Positions 44,171 to 55,227 of a stretch of DNA of 64,000 nt are shown piece by piece (position 1 is the first letter of the stretch; each line of letters starts with the position of its first letter). The stretch covers positions 20,570,283 through 20,634,282 of the forward strand of contig NC_063156.1 of the NCBI RefSeq assembly GCF_020921035.1. The letters run 5' to 3'. The notes beneath the pieces were generated by a model that saw only the letters and a program-made list of their open reading frames with translations, did not search any database and was not told the DNA's origin. Made by a program: the position numbers and the translations under genes. This DNA comes from Rhodamnia argentea. Lineage: Eukaryota > Streptophyta > Magnoliopsida > Myrtales > Myrtaceae.

Positions 44171-45805
44171 TGGGTTCTATCCATCGGCTTGCAAGCTCAA
44201 CTCAATCCTCGTCGGTTAATCCGACTAAATATGCAGGAGCAGCCGATTCTAAGGAACAATCCATAAGTTTCCACATGGTTTCGTCGGTTAGTCAAGCAAC
44301 ATTAATGTCTATTCATGCTAAAGAAGATTTTGGTCATAACTTGTTTCGGTGGATTCAAGCTCAAGATGAAGTTATCGGTGTGAAAACTAGCAATCGAGAT
44401 GCCAACAACCGAGATTCCGATAATGGAGTTACGATTAAGGAGTTGTGATTCTTCCTTGTCGGTTGCTTATTAAGGCGATTCCTGATTTGGGCCAATTAAG
44501 CTCAATAAGACTAGATGCCGATTCTTTCCTAGCAGATTAAATTATCGATTTACCAAGTTAGTAGCCGATTTCAAAGTTAATCATCAACATATCAATGGGA
44601 GGCTATTCTAAACCATGTCATTTCTTGTTTAGTGACATGTCAAGATGGTTATTTGCTGGACCATGCTAATGGACAAATTTAGAGTCTTTGTTTAGAGTCT
44701 TGCTTATTTCTGGTAAAGTGTCTTTAGCCCTAGTTTTATGAATCTTAAATTATCTTGTAAGTCCTTAGGGTCAAAGTTCTAGTTACTCGGTATTTTACTA
44801 CATGTTCTAGTTCCTATGAATTTAAAGGGTTCTCTAGTTCCCAAATCATTATTAGTTGGTTGGGTAGTTGTAAAGTTTTTATAGTTCTTATATTCTTATG
44901 TCCGAGTCCCTTTATATAATGAGGAGAGTTCTCCAATGTAACACAGACTTGATTGAATGAATGAGAATTCCTTTGTATGAGTTGAACTATAAACCTTCAG
45001 CATCTTTATCCTTAGAGAGTAGATTATTCCTTGGTGTAAGCCAAAAAGCCCTTTATCCATGATTGGTGGCGTAGCCCTTATACGATGGCGGTGAGCTTTC
45101 ATTTTAGGATAGTGTTATCTTTAGGCTTTGGTGGTGATCATACTATCATTCGTTTTGTATCGTTGGTGGTGGTTCGTTTTTTACACCTCGGTATAGTTCG
45201 TTTTCGGGAAAAGTACACTAGAAGTGTCATAACTTGTGTATGGCGTTCACTTGAGTGCCATAACTTTCAAAACATTCACTTAAGTGCCATAACTTTCAAA
45301 ATTGTTCACTTAAGTGCCACGTCGGAGCAAAATTGTTCACTTGAGTGCTACAGTAACTTTTCCGGCGTGTCACGTCAGCCTTTCGCGTGTCACGTCATCT
45401 TTCCGGCGCACTACAGTAACTTTTTCGGTGTTCTACAATAGCTTTTCCAGCGTCTACGGTAGCTTTCTCGATCGCCACGTTAGCTTTTCCGGCCGCCATG
45501 TCAACATGGCACTCAAGTACACGATTTTTAAAAGTTATGACACTTAAGTAAACGTTTTGAAAGTTATGGTACTCAAGTGAACGCTGTACAAAAGTTATGG
45601 CACTTCTAGTGTACTTTTCCCGTTCATCCTATCGGTTACTTACTATTCTCATACACCATCCCATACACTTAATTCTGAAATCCCCATATACCGTCCATAC
45701 ACTTAATTCTGAAATCCCCATATACCGTCCATACACTTAACCCAATTGATACCATTTGCAAGCACTTCACTCCGAGAAATCCCTACCGGTGGAATCACTC
45801 GCCCA
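44171..45805 (+). repeat. 3' untranslated part and 3' LTR of the Ty3-type remnant
   Basis: A promoter-like TATA motif (tatataatgagg, about 44912) and later sequence match the truncated 5' LTR. The LTR start is unclear (about 44.5-44.8 kb). The end region carries a local tandem duplication of about 36 bp (taattctgaaatccccatataccgtccatacact) between 45675 and 45745. The LTR is interrupted by the foldback at 45206-45621. Confidence 0.6.
45206..45621. mobile_element. Foldback/MITE inserted in the Ty3 LTR, 416 bp
   Basis: Starts GGGAAAAGTACACTAGAAGTG and ends CACTTCTAGTGTACTTTTCCC, long and nearly perfect inverted ends. The interior repeats 'cacttaagtgccataactttcaaaa' and 'tttccggcg' phrases. The 5' LTR copy at about 42333-42355 lacks the insert, giving an empty-site comparison. 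A target duplication of 8-9 bp is possible but degraded. Confidence 0.8.
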
Positions 45806-45819
45806 TGCACACATTAAAA

Positions 45820-46730
45820 TCACCTAAAACCAGACGGTCTAGCCCAATCTGATTCGGTTCTCGAATTGAATCGGGAGCGGACTAGATCGGGATCGATGCA
45901 CACCTTTGCCATCCCACCATTAACATATCGGCTTTCTCGGCTACAGAAATAACAACACTCACCCATTATTCTACTAAAAAACAACTATTATTCTTCTTAG
46001 AAAAAATGATTACGTAATTGTATTTAATTTATTGCGAGATTAATTTTTTATTTTGGGTCACAAAAAATAAATAACAGATAATTATAAATTATTGCGAGAA
46101 AGAATTTGTGGCATAAAACGTGTTGTTATCTTACAGTCACATAAAAATTGTTATGCTAGCAAAGTCTTTCTTTTTAACTATTATATAACTAGGAAACTTA
46201 TTTCAATATCGTTCTCTAGTCCTTCTAAAATTATCCTTCATAACATAATAAGAAAAAATTGACATATATATCCATTCTACTAGGGTTGATCGGTTCCTAC
46301 CCTAGAACCCGGAATCAGACCGACTCCTCCGGTCCAGTTTTAGGGTCGGTCTTGGAATCGATGATTTCTTCTTCTTCTTTTTTGGTTTCTTCCATCCCCT
46401 ACAAGTGGAGTTTCCCAAAATTAAAAGAAAAAAAAAAATTTACTAATTAGAGTTTGCTTCAAAATAAATGATAAGAAAAATTAAGAAATCTCGGCCGTTC
46501 CGATTCCTTATGTGGTATCGGACCGGTCCTCCTGGAAACCACCTAAAGCCGGCCGGTCCAGCCCACGATCCGGTCTGGTTTCGGGATTGGATCGGGATTG
46601 AACCGGATCGGGATGGATGCACCACCTTGCCATCCACCATTCACACATCGATTTCCTCCGCTACAGAAATAACTTCACCCACTCATTATTCTTCTAAAAC
46701 AAAATAACTGTCATTTTTCTTTCTCGAATT
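45820..46730. repeat. Pair of diverged direct repeats
   Basis: About 45820-46015 and 46535-46730 share an order of phrases: 'cacctaaa(a/g)cc', a CCGG-rich section ending 'gatcgggat.gatgcac', 'ttgccatcc.accatt', 'ctacagaaataac' and 'cattattct.ctaaaa'. The CCGG-rich part resembles the MITE interiors at 15 and 32 kb, but the shared flank implies duplication of a larger segment. Non-coding. Confidence 0.55.
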
Positions 46731-48563
46731 ACCTGTCAATTTGTTTTTTCGACAAATTTATTTAATTGTGCGCAGGCCTTGCCAACACCAGGTTTGATTT
46801 CTTCAAGCCAAAGGACCCCATCTTATTGACTCAGTAAATCTGAATATAAATTCATCCTTCACTTCCCCAAGTCTCCACCAGGCACCAATCCACTCATAAG
46901 CCATGACCAAAAAGAGTTGGATCTCTGCAAGTCAAGAGCACGATGGAAGTTTTCCGCTCAGTGAGAGGAAACAGAAAGTATTTAATAAAATGCTTGGTTG
47001 GCGTGAGAAAGTTCGATGCCTTTTGCCTCTGATAGAAACTCAGTAGTCTCTCAACAACCTGAAAACGATTTGGATCTTCTTCTTATCTTACTTTCATCAA
47101 TGGTATGCTTGACCTTCCAAAGGACATTACTGGGCAGCCTTTCTATATTGACTAGAAGCCTGTTCAACGTCCGGCGATCCTCTCGTGAATGGGTTAAACT
47201 CAAGTATTTGGTTATGCGCGTAGTTGGTGAAATTTGAACGACTGACATCTAATTTCTGAGCTAAAAAAAATCCTCTATATGCCCCAACCAACTATGCCGG
47301 CTTTGGAGATTTTGAAAGGAAAACGTTGGTTATAATATATTGATTTTATAGGAAATGATGAATTTTGGCGACCGAGCTTGGCTTGGAAGTGGTAAATTTC
47401 GTATTTGAATGATGATGCTTTATTGTGAAAGTAATTACCAGAGTCGAACCCGTCGTACCAGAGCCTTATCAAGTTCTTGCGAATGGAATAGTTTGTCTAA
47501 ACACAGGAGTACACGTGTGGAAGGTTGAGTACCCTATTCTTAGAATGAAAAGCAAATGGACAGAATCAATCACATCACAAAATATATTCACCACGACGCT
47601 TTTCTGTAAAATTTTAGTGTGAGACTCCAGTGTTTTTTAATATTCAGGATTCTCGAATTCATCTAACTAGGTAGACTTCCTCTTCTAACAAGAAATAGAG
47701 TGATGCGTGGAGAGAGAGTGTTATTTAAGAAAAATCTTGATATGTAAAATGACGTGACATACGATAACTAAATATTTAACTCAATAATGATGTATACTTA
47801 ACTTTGTAAATGGGTTTTAAAACAGATGCAATTATTTTTATTAGTTGGAGATTAGTTTGATCGAGTAAACGCACTTCATCGACAAACTATCCATGGATGT
47901 TCACTGAGTAACCGACCCCCAGGCACAGCCATGACTCATGACTCGGTAATCAGTAGTAAAGTTGACCCATCCAACTTCCATGAGCTCGTGCATACATCAT
48001 CCTCTGTCCCTTCGAGTTTCCTTAACGACCCAGTCTCGTAATAACAATCTTCAAGTTGCATGATCCACACGACCTGCAGTACAACTAAACATTCGACCTT
48101 TCTTTTGGATTTTCCTTGTTAATCTCAATTGATATGCAAAGAATCTCGACATTTTTCGTAAAAATATCATGAAAATCATGTTACAGTCTGACTGACTCAG
48201 ACTCGAGATACTAGTTACTTCCTCTCGACATGTGGAAACAACATTAAGATACCGAACAATCAAGTTTAGACTAGATTTGATCAATGGGTGAACCGCACTG
48301 GGAGTCATTGTCCAGGCCAGACCAGGATATGAAAGGATTGCGTTTTCTTCCTAAGACAATTGGAGCATGGTTGGGCTTGGCGCGAGGCTCATGATCGAAT
48401 CTTTACAAAAGGAAAACGACGATATGATGGATAAGTAGATGGTAATTGATTAATGGTAGATAATATGAAAAGCAGAGACCCGGTAAACTTTTGAATGAAT
48501 GGAAAGTGACAATAATTAACCCTAACCTAACCTAATTCAAGAAAAAATTGGATCCCACTATCT

Positions 48564-48601
<38 letters not shown>

Positions 48602-48854
48602 TTTAGGTGAAGTTGAGACTTCAAGGCCAAACACCGAGGCACGTCCACAACAGCTCCTACAAGAAACTAGCGAGCACGTATCTCTCCTTTCCAACATCCA
48701 TATTCTAAACATTGGTCGCATTTAAAATGCCAAGAATAATATCACGACAGTCCACCAACCGGTGAAAATTCCCCCCAAAACGCGTCAAATTCATAAGAAC
48801 CAAACTATTGAAAAAGAATTTCGACAAAAAAAAAAAAAACTATTGAACAAGAAA
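46731..48854. other. Intergenic DNA with GA microsatellite
   Basis: No confident gene. Around 46985-47240 the composition is more balanced and frames on both strands exceed 60 codons, but I recognise no family. A GA microsatellite runs from about 48565 to 48599. Confidence 0.5.
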
Positions 48855-49910
48855 AAGACAAAAAGCCATAAAAAATACTAAATTATGCTCATTGTGACAC
48901 AGTTATCCAAGCTTTTTTTTTTGGTGACACAGACAAATCCCAAATTTATACCTATGTGATACATTTACCCAAAAATTATACCAATGTGATACATTTACCT
49001 CAAATTTTTTCTTGTGACATTAAAAACTCTAAGGATTAGTTTGTTTCGTGAAAAACAACTTTTAGAAAAATATTTTTCAAAATTTTCGGCATTTGTTTGT
49101 GAAAAATAAGCTAGTAGCGGAAAATATTTTTTACCCATGGAAAAAATTCTTGCAAAAGTGAGGAAAATATTTTCCTCTTTTTTAGAAAAGGAAAACATTT
49201 TCTTCATATTTCCTTCTTCCTTTCTTTCACATTTCTCTCCTTTTTAATTCTTTTTTACTTTCTTTTCATTATTTATTTATTTTTAAATTTTTTTCGTTTC
49301 TTTTTTTTTTTTTTTTTTTCTATTTCCTTCTTCTTGGCCCAGCCACGAGTAAGCGAGACCATGCATCGCCGACCTCTAGCAAGCCCCCAGCCTTTGTTGA
49401 TCGTCCCCGTGGCTAGCGACCGGTAGAAGAGGGGAAAAGAAAAAAAATATAAAAAAATACTTAAAAATTTTGATTTTTAAAGAAATAAAAAAATTATTGA
49501 GATGAGTGCAAGGAGGAAAATCAAACTGGATTTTTCATACCAAACGTCAAAAAATATTTTCTAATTTATTTTCAAATTTTAGTTAAACTCCGAAAAATAT
49601 AATCATTTTCCTAGAAAATGATTTCTTATAAAATATTTTTTAGAAACGCCACATTTTTTGTGAAACAAACCGAGTCTAAATTTGTACCATTATGACATAT
49701 TTACGTCAAGTTTGGGATTTTTAGTGTTACAAAAAATAAATTGTGGAAAATATGTTGTATGGGTATAAGTTTGGGATTTTGGATATCTAAAAAAGGTTTA
49801 GAGTAAATGTGTGATATAGATAAAAGTTTGGGGTTTTTTGTGTTGTATAAATGAGTTTGAATAAATATGTCACGGTAGAAATAGTTTACGGTTTTTGGTG
49901 ATTTTTTTTT
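48855..49910. mobile_element. Foldback element interrupted by a MITE
   Basis: The left part (48855-49030) repeats 'ccaaatttatacctatgtgatacatttaccc'. The right part (49680-49910) repeats the inverse phrase 'taagtttgggatttt ... aatatgtcac'. Together they form an inverted repeat split by the element at 49031-49679. Non-coding. Confidence 0.55.
49031..49679. mobile_element. Long member of the 'AAGGCTCCGTTTG' MITE family, nested
   Basis: Starts AAGGATTAGTTTGTTTCGTG and ends GTGAAACAAACCGAGTCT(AA), inverted termini shared with 26139-26339 and 36449-36672. It is longer than those (about 650 versus 200-224 bp) because it contains a T-rich stretch and a GC-rich island at about 49337-49430 (cttggcccagccacgag ... 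ggctagcgaccgg). Confidence 0.6.
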
Positions 49911-50021
49911 CCTCAATAGAAAAAAGGGTTAGTGGCTTTGACCTATTCTGATCGAATGGAGACTGCAAACGCAAGAAAAGGACCTCGAGCCGGCAAGCAA
50001 TCCAAGTCCTTTCTCTCTCTC

Positions 50022-50029
50022 TATATATA
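50022..50029 (+). promoter_or_regulatory. TATA box of the PAR1 gene
   Basis: TATATATA follows a CT-rich run and lies about 160 bases before the start codon at 50188. A CT-rich leader (50055-50085) suggests transcription begins near 50055. Confidence 0.6.
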
Positions 50030-50187
50030 GTCAGCTTCGAACCATTCACAATCTCCCCTCATCTCTCTCTCTCTCTCTCTCAACCTCCACATCCAACAAG
50101 AAAAGAACAAAAACAACAGAGATCGACGCCTCATTGTGTCCATTGATCCATTTCCATCTCAACACAGGAATCAGCAGAGCTCCGTCC

Positions 50188-51189
50188 ATGGCCGTCCCGA
50201 CCAAGTTGCCTCTCCTCCTCTTTGTCTCTTCTCTCCTCCTCCATGCAGCTCTAGGTACCATCTTGATCCATGCATCTACATCTGTCGTTTTGGTTTTTTT
50301 TTTTCCGTGTGTCGACATTTTCGATGTTCTCCATTTGTGCCGTTTCCTTGGGATGCAGCTGAGATTATATGCGAGGAGATACCCAACGACATGTGTGCGT
50401 TCGCCATCGCGTCCTCTGGGAAGCGATGCTTGCTGGAGACCTTCGCATCCGGGGACAGCGATGTGGAGTACCAATGCAGGACGTCGGAGGTGGTCGTGGA
50501 GAGGATGGCCGGGTATGTGGAGACCGACGAGTGCGTCCGGGCCTGTGGGGTAGACCGGAGATCTGTTGGGATCTCGTCCGATGCCCTCCTCGACCCGCAA
50601 TTCACCTCCAGGCTCTGCGCTCCCCAGTGCTTCCAGAACTGCCCCAACATCGTTGACCTCTACTTCAATTTGGCTGCCGGAGAAGGTAAAACGTCTAAAA
50701 ATATTTATCTCCACATTGCAGGAGCTTCATGAATTTTAGCGACATATCTTGCTTGAAGGCAATATTAAGTCTGATAGATCGGCTGTCGCCTTCGATGTGT
50801 TATATGTGCTTTGCTTCTTCTCTACTCAAGGGATTTTTCCTTCTCTCTCTCTTGCAAAAGATTTCTCTACTGCAGCATCGTCCTTCGTTTGAATCCGACT
50901 ATTCACCTCCCGAGTTTGTGAAGATATCAAATCCGACGCTCAAGTTTACGACTTGATCATTGTTTTACAAATTTATATCAGATACGCCTGTATCAGACGT
51001 TCATCTGATCATGGCTTTACTTTGCATTAAACTCTTGCAGGGGTATACTTGCCGGATCTCTGCGAGGCACAACGCACGAACCCTCACCGCACCATGATCG
51101 AGTTCTTGAGCTCCGGAGCGGCCCCTGGCCCCGCATCAGCCGAGTCGTCCACGCTCTTCGCCATGGCCCCATCTCCTGATTCCCTGTGA
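50188..51189 (+). CDS. PAR1 (photoassimilate-responsive) family secreted protein, three exons
   Basis: Exons are 50188-50254, 50359-50685 and about 51041-51189 (last acceptor accurate to within a base), giving about 180 aa. The signal peptide is MAVPTKLPLLLFVSSLLLHAALG. The Cys-rich mature domain starts AEIICEEIPNDMCAFAIASSGKRCLLE and continues with CRTSEVVVERM, ETDECVRACGVDR, FTSRLCAPQCFQNCPNIVDLYFNLAAGEG and VYLPDLCEAQR. It ends in an Ala/Pro/Ser-rich tail that could be a GPI-signal-like or disordered segment. PAR1 proteins are small secreted plant proteins whose transcripts respond to sugar or viral infection; their biochemical role is not established. Introns are GT-AG. Overlapping frames on both strands are shadows. 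Confidence 0.93.
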
Positions 51190-51853
51190 TGACTGACGAG
51201 AGGGACATATACAAATTGTTCCCATGTTTTTTTGTTTTGTCGTGGGTTTTGGCTCTGGTAATTACATGTTGTAACAGGAATAATAATCGACCCAGATATA
51301 TATAGGCAAAAAAGGATGGGCTATGTACCGTGTTTTAATTTGACGTCGCAAGCAGATTTGCTGAGGATTCTGTACACGTAACTGAGGAGTGCTTTCGGGA
51401 TTTTCCCAATCTTTCTTTTCTAATAAAATTCAAGGCATACATTATTTTTTCGAGCTCTAGCCTGATTCTTTATTTATCGTGGACAGCAGAGCATGTTTAG
51501 GTTGGATTGTCTCCCGTGCAATGCGTGCCCGACAATGGCTACTTTAGGGTGTTTTCTTGAATTAAACACCATGCTTGTTTTGATCTTTAGAGACTGAAAA
51601 TGGCATTCTTCCAAGAAAATGGCCTGCTAACATGCGCACACTTGCACATTAACACGAAAATCTAACACAAAAAAACTGATGGATCGGCTTTGCCGACCTC
51701 CTCAAGGTGTTTGGATACGAAAGATCTCCATTAAGCCAACCCAGAAAGTTTTACAACAGCATTAAGAGGTTGCTCGAAGCTAAGCATCAACAGCAACACA
51801 GAACAAACAGCAAAAATACAGTACCAAGGGGCATGTCTAAGGTATGACTCTTG
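51190..51853. other. PAR1 3' flank
   Basis: Contains likely polyadenylation signals (aataataat near 51279, aataaaattc near 51421) for the PAR1 transcript. No further gene recognised before the LTR at 51854. Confidence 0.5.
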
Positions 51854-53775
51854 TGTTAGAGATATGCCCTAAAGCAACTATGTAATAGTTACATGTTAGG
51901 GATTTCAATTGTATTTTCAATTTCTTATTTAATTAATGGCAAAGACGTATTTATTCATTTGTCCAATTATTTACTTATATGAATAAATTCCATAAGATCG
52001 GTTATGACTGGACCTATTCTTGAGACGTTGAGAATATGTGTGATGGGTTCACAGTTAGACTGAATATTTAAATTGTTCCCGATCGATAGATCATTAAATG
52101 GATATCAATGATCCTGTTGAGACCAATGTGTTCTTAACTTCACCATTAAGTATTGGATACTTAAGGGAATGACGAGTCACAAGTCATTGTGTATTGCGAT
52201 GCCCGAGTTAGAACACGGGTGCTTGTATCAGACAAGTTCATTGAACGTGACACGCAATGAATGATTAGTGACATGGAAGCTTTTAGCATGGTTAATGTCT
52301 AATCGTTCATGCTTTGGTCTTGTGTAAATAATTCTTAGACCCGAGGCACATTGTTGACTTGTATGTTGGATGGCTATGGTTCACAAGTGCGCATATTGGC
52401 GGTTCGTTGATTCGCCTATGTACTTGATGGTCATAGTTCATGCGCAGATGAAGCTACATGTGTGCGCAAAATGGAATCTGTCTCCTTGTTATATGCAAGG
52501 TATGATGTCCTATGCGATCTAATTATGACAATGTATTGAAATCCTTGGCCGGGATTGTGATCGAGAATGAAATGTTCATGTCTCATATAAATGCATGTCA
52601 ATTAGATTTGTGCATATGATAGAATTGGTGATTTGACAAATATTTCATTGTCTGTGCTCGATCGGGATATAGTAAGACGGAGAGATTGAATTGCATTGTA
52701 ACCAAAGCTGACAAGTTCATTATGTTCTTAAAGCATTCACACTGTGCGGGTAGCCATGACATATTGCTAGATGTCACTCATGGCTTGTAGAACCTAGAGA
52801 TTGATCGGGACAATCAATTCTCTTGGAAGTACTAAAGTGTTAGTGTATGTCGTCTTGTCACCTCAATGATGAACCTAGGGATGTCACACACCTTAACCAA
52901 TACATGACGACATTGAATGGAATAAAAATATTGCAAATATGTTTGCAATTACGATATACTGATTTTAGTCGGGCTAAAATTAAATTAAATGTGATTTAAT
53001 TTTAATTTTATTTTTGGTCATCGGCGCATGTGCATATGATGCACACATATGCTCAATGTGGACATATATTATACGTCCAATATGCACATTTATTATTGTA
53101 TATCCTTTCTGTTTTTATTATAATAATAATGGTTATTATTATTTATTATTAAATAAAAATAAAAATAAAAATAAAAATAAAAATAATAAAATAATAAAAG
53201 CCCACGCACATGGTCAGCAAACTTGCTGACCGTGTGTGTGGGACACCCATGATTAATGAATCGTGGGTGTTCTTCCAAGATCAGCAAGCGGTTGCCGATC
53301 GTGGGCGTTTCTCACGATCGGCAATCGTTGATAGTTATTGAAATGCAAAACGGATTGATGTAGTGAAGTCATTCAAGTCCAGTGTGCTGTTTTTGAGCAA
53401 GAAAAAAAACTAGAAAACTCTCTCTAGAATTTTGCTCTTACGGTGACCAAAATTTTGAGAGCGTGGATAATTGATTCCACAATATTGCTAGCACAATTCA
53501 AGTGGTGATTCTCGCGAGTTTGTTCTTCCGTTCGACGTTGCGATTGGTGGTGTGTCCGAACTAGAGGTCCAACATTTGTGATGCTCGAACAAAGAACATC
53601 CGAACCAATTTGTTTTCAAGCACGCTACGAGAGGTAATCCTTTAACCCTCTTAATCAATATATGATTTTTGATTGAAATGCACGAACTACGCCTCTGGAG
53701 ATACGTATATAGGTTTTTATTTATTTTCGCTGCGTTTTATATGTTTTATTTGCCTATGCATGTTACTGTATCCCA
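51854..53775 (+). repeat. 5' LTR of copia element 2 (about 1.9 kb)
   Basis: Begins TGTTAGAGATATGCCC and ends near TATCCCA, just before a perfect initiator-Met primer-binding site (TGGTATCAGAGCC, 53780-53792). It is unusually long for copia. The late part has an (AAAAAT)n run (about 53152-53186) and two consecutive hairpins (53201-53242 and 53243-53270). No second LTR is in the window, so the left boundary is inferred from the TG start. Confidence 0.65.
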
Positions 53776-53779
53776 ATAG

Positions 53780-53792
53780 TGGTATCAGAGCC
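53780..53792 (+). other. Primer-binding site of copia element 2
   Basis: TGGTATCAGAGCC, exact complement of the 3' end of initiator methionine tRNA. Confidence 0.85.
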
Positions 53793-55227
53793 AATCCTTA
53801 AGCGTTTTCGTGCATTTAATTGATTTAGTTCTTAGTAATTTTTGCAATGCTATGACCAATTTATTTTAGAGAATTGTTCGCTTTTACGTGGCCGATAGAA
53901 GTTGATTATTTTATATGATAAATTAATCAACGTAGCAAAAATTGAGACTAAATCAATTTTGAATCGAAAATTTGTAGTGAGTTTTATATTACGTATGAAT
54001 TCTGCAAAAATGATTCGCGACTACGAATCAAGTGGTGAGAATGCTATTGCCACGTGAAATTTGTTTCGCCGATGTTAATTTATTGACGTGGCTTGCATTG
54101 CTTGACCATTAATATGATTAAATGCAGAATTTTTGTGCCTTCCGAAGCTTTAAATTATGAATTTATTACTCACGTGAAAGGGTGGTAATCATGGAAAAAC
54201 ACCTAATCAATGTGATTGATATATGATTGAATGTATGATGATTACAGGCATTTTTGGGGTTGTAATTATTAAATGGAGGCTGCGTCCTTCTTTTATTTTT
54301 CATGTAATTTTTATTTTTAGCAGAGTTTAGCATAATCACTTGATGATATAAATGCTGTGAGGATTATGTGGAGGAGTTGCTAAGCCGGAGAGCTCTATGG
54401 GCTTGGTTCGCGAAGAATTCAAGAAACCAAGAAGGAGCGAAAAGAAGATTTCCAATATTAAAATATTAAAATGGTTAAATGTAGTCTTATTGGCTCAAGA
54501 CCCATTAAACCATAATTCCATGATTACCACGTAGGATAGATGTTTATGCGTTTGACATCTATTTATTTATTATGTTTTATGAGCATGTTAAACCAGTTAA
54601 TGTGCAAAGTGAGACCTTTAACAATGACCACAACCTCCTTAAAATAATATTAAGTCGTAGTTGGTTTCGGAGTCGTGGCCTTCCGTCGTCGTGGTTTGAT
54701 GCTATATTATAGTGGTTGATTGACTGACTATGGATACATATGGGTCAATTGCCATTCATAATAATGGACCACTCCATTAAGCATATGATGTTGTTGGGTT
54801 GGAGCCAAACGATTTCCAATAACTGTTAGGTGAGGGGATCGTTTACGTTTTCAACACTTGCATGAGACGATGGGTTAGACTTAATTATGATCATGAGGTC
54901 AATAACTGTCAGGTGAGACTTTCATGGTCTAGAGGCTGGAATTATGATCGGTACTCGCATATGATATGTTAAATAAGTTGATTCACTCATCAAGTTTATA
55001 GAACACTAATAATTGTTAGGTGAGGTAGACTATGAGCTAATAGGACTCCGATCCCCACTAGTAATCTTTACCCAAAAAAGATTGCCATTTCCCATTTTAA
55101 GGAGTATGTGATCCGAATATAAATTTAGTGGGAGGATCTATTTCATTTAAAGGCCCAAATGAAATAGTTACTTTCAAAGACAACAGTTAACAATTTATTT
55201 TCTGTACATATATTTATTACTCTGAAA
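53793..55227 (+). other. Long untranslated leader of copia element 2
   Basis: About 1.4 kb between the primer-binding site and the first gag codon. No frame with recognisable protein. The phrases 'aat(a)actgttaggtgag' and 'cgtaggatagatg' recur at 54820-55025, suggesting internal duplication. Confidence 0.5.

Noticed and set aside
46985-47250. Possible F-box-like gene from the reading LDLPKDITGQPF
   Set aside because: The frame is interrupted by stops within 30 codons, and the F-box pattern is not present.
50046-50714. Minus-strand frame of 222 codons over PAR1
   Set aside because: It runs through exons and introns of the PAR1 gene on the opposite strand and has no family features; the plus-strand protein is well supported.
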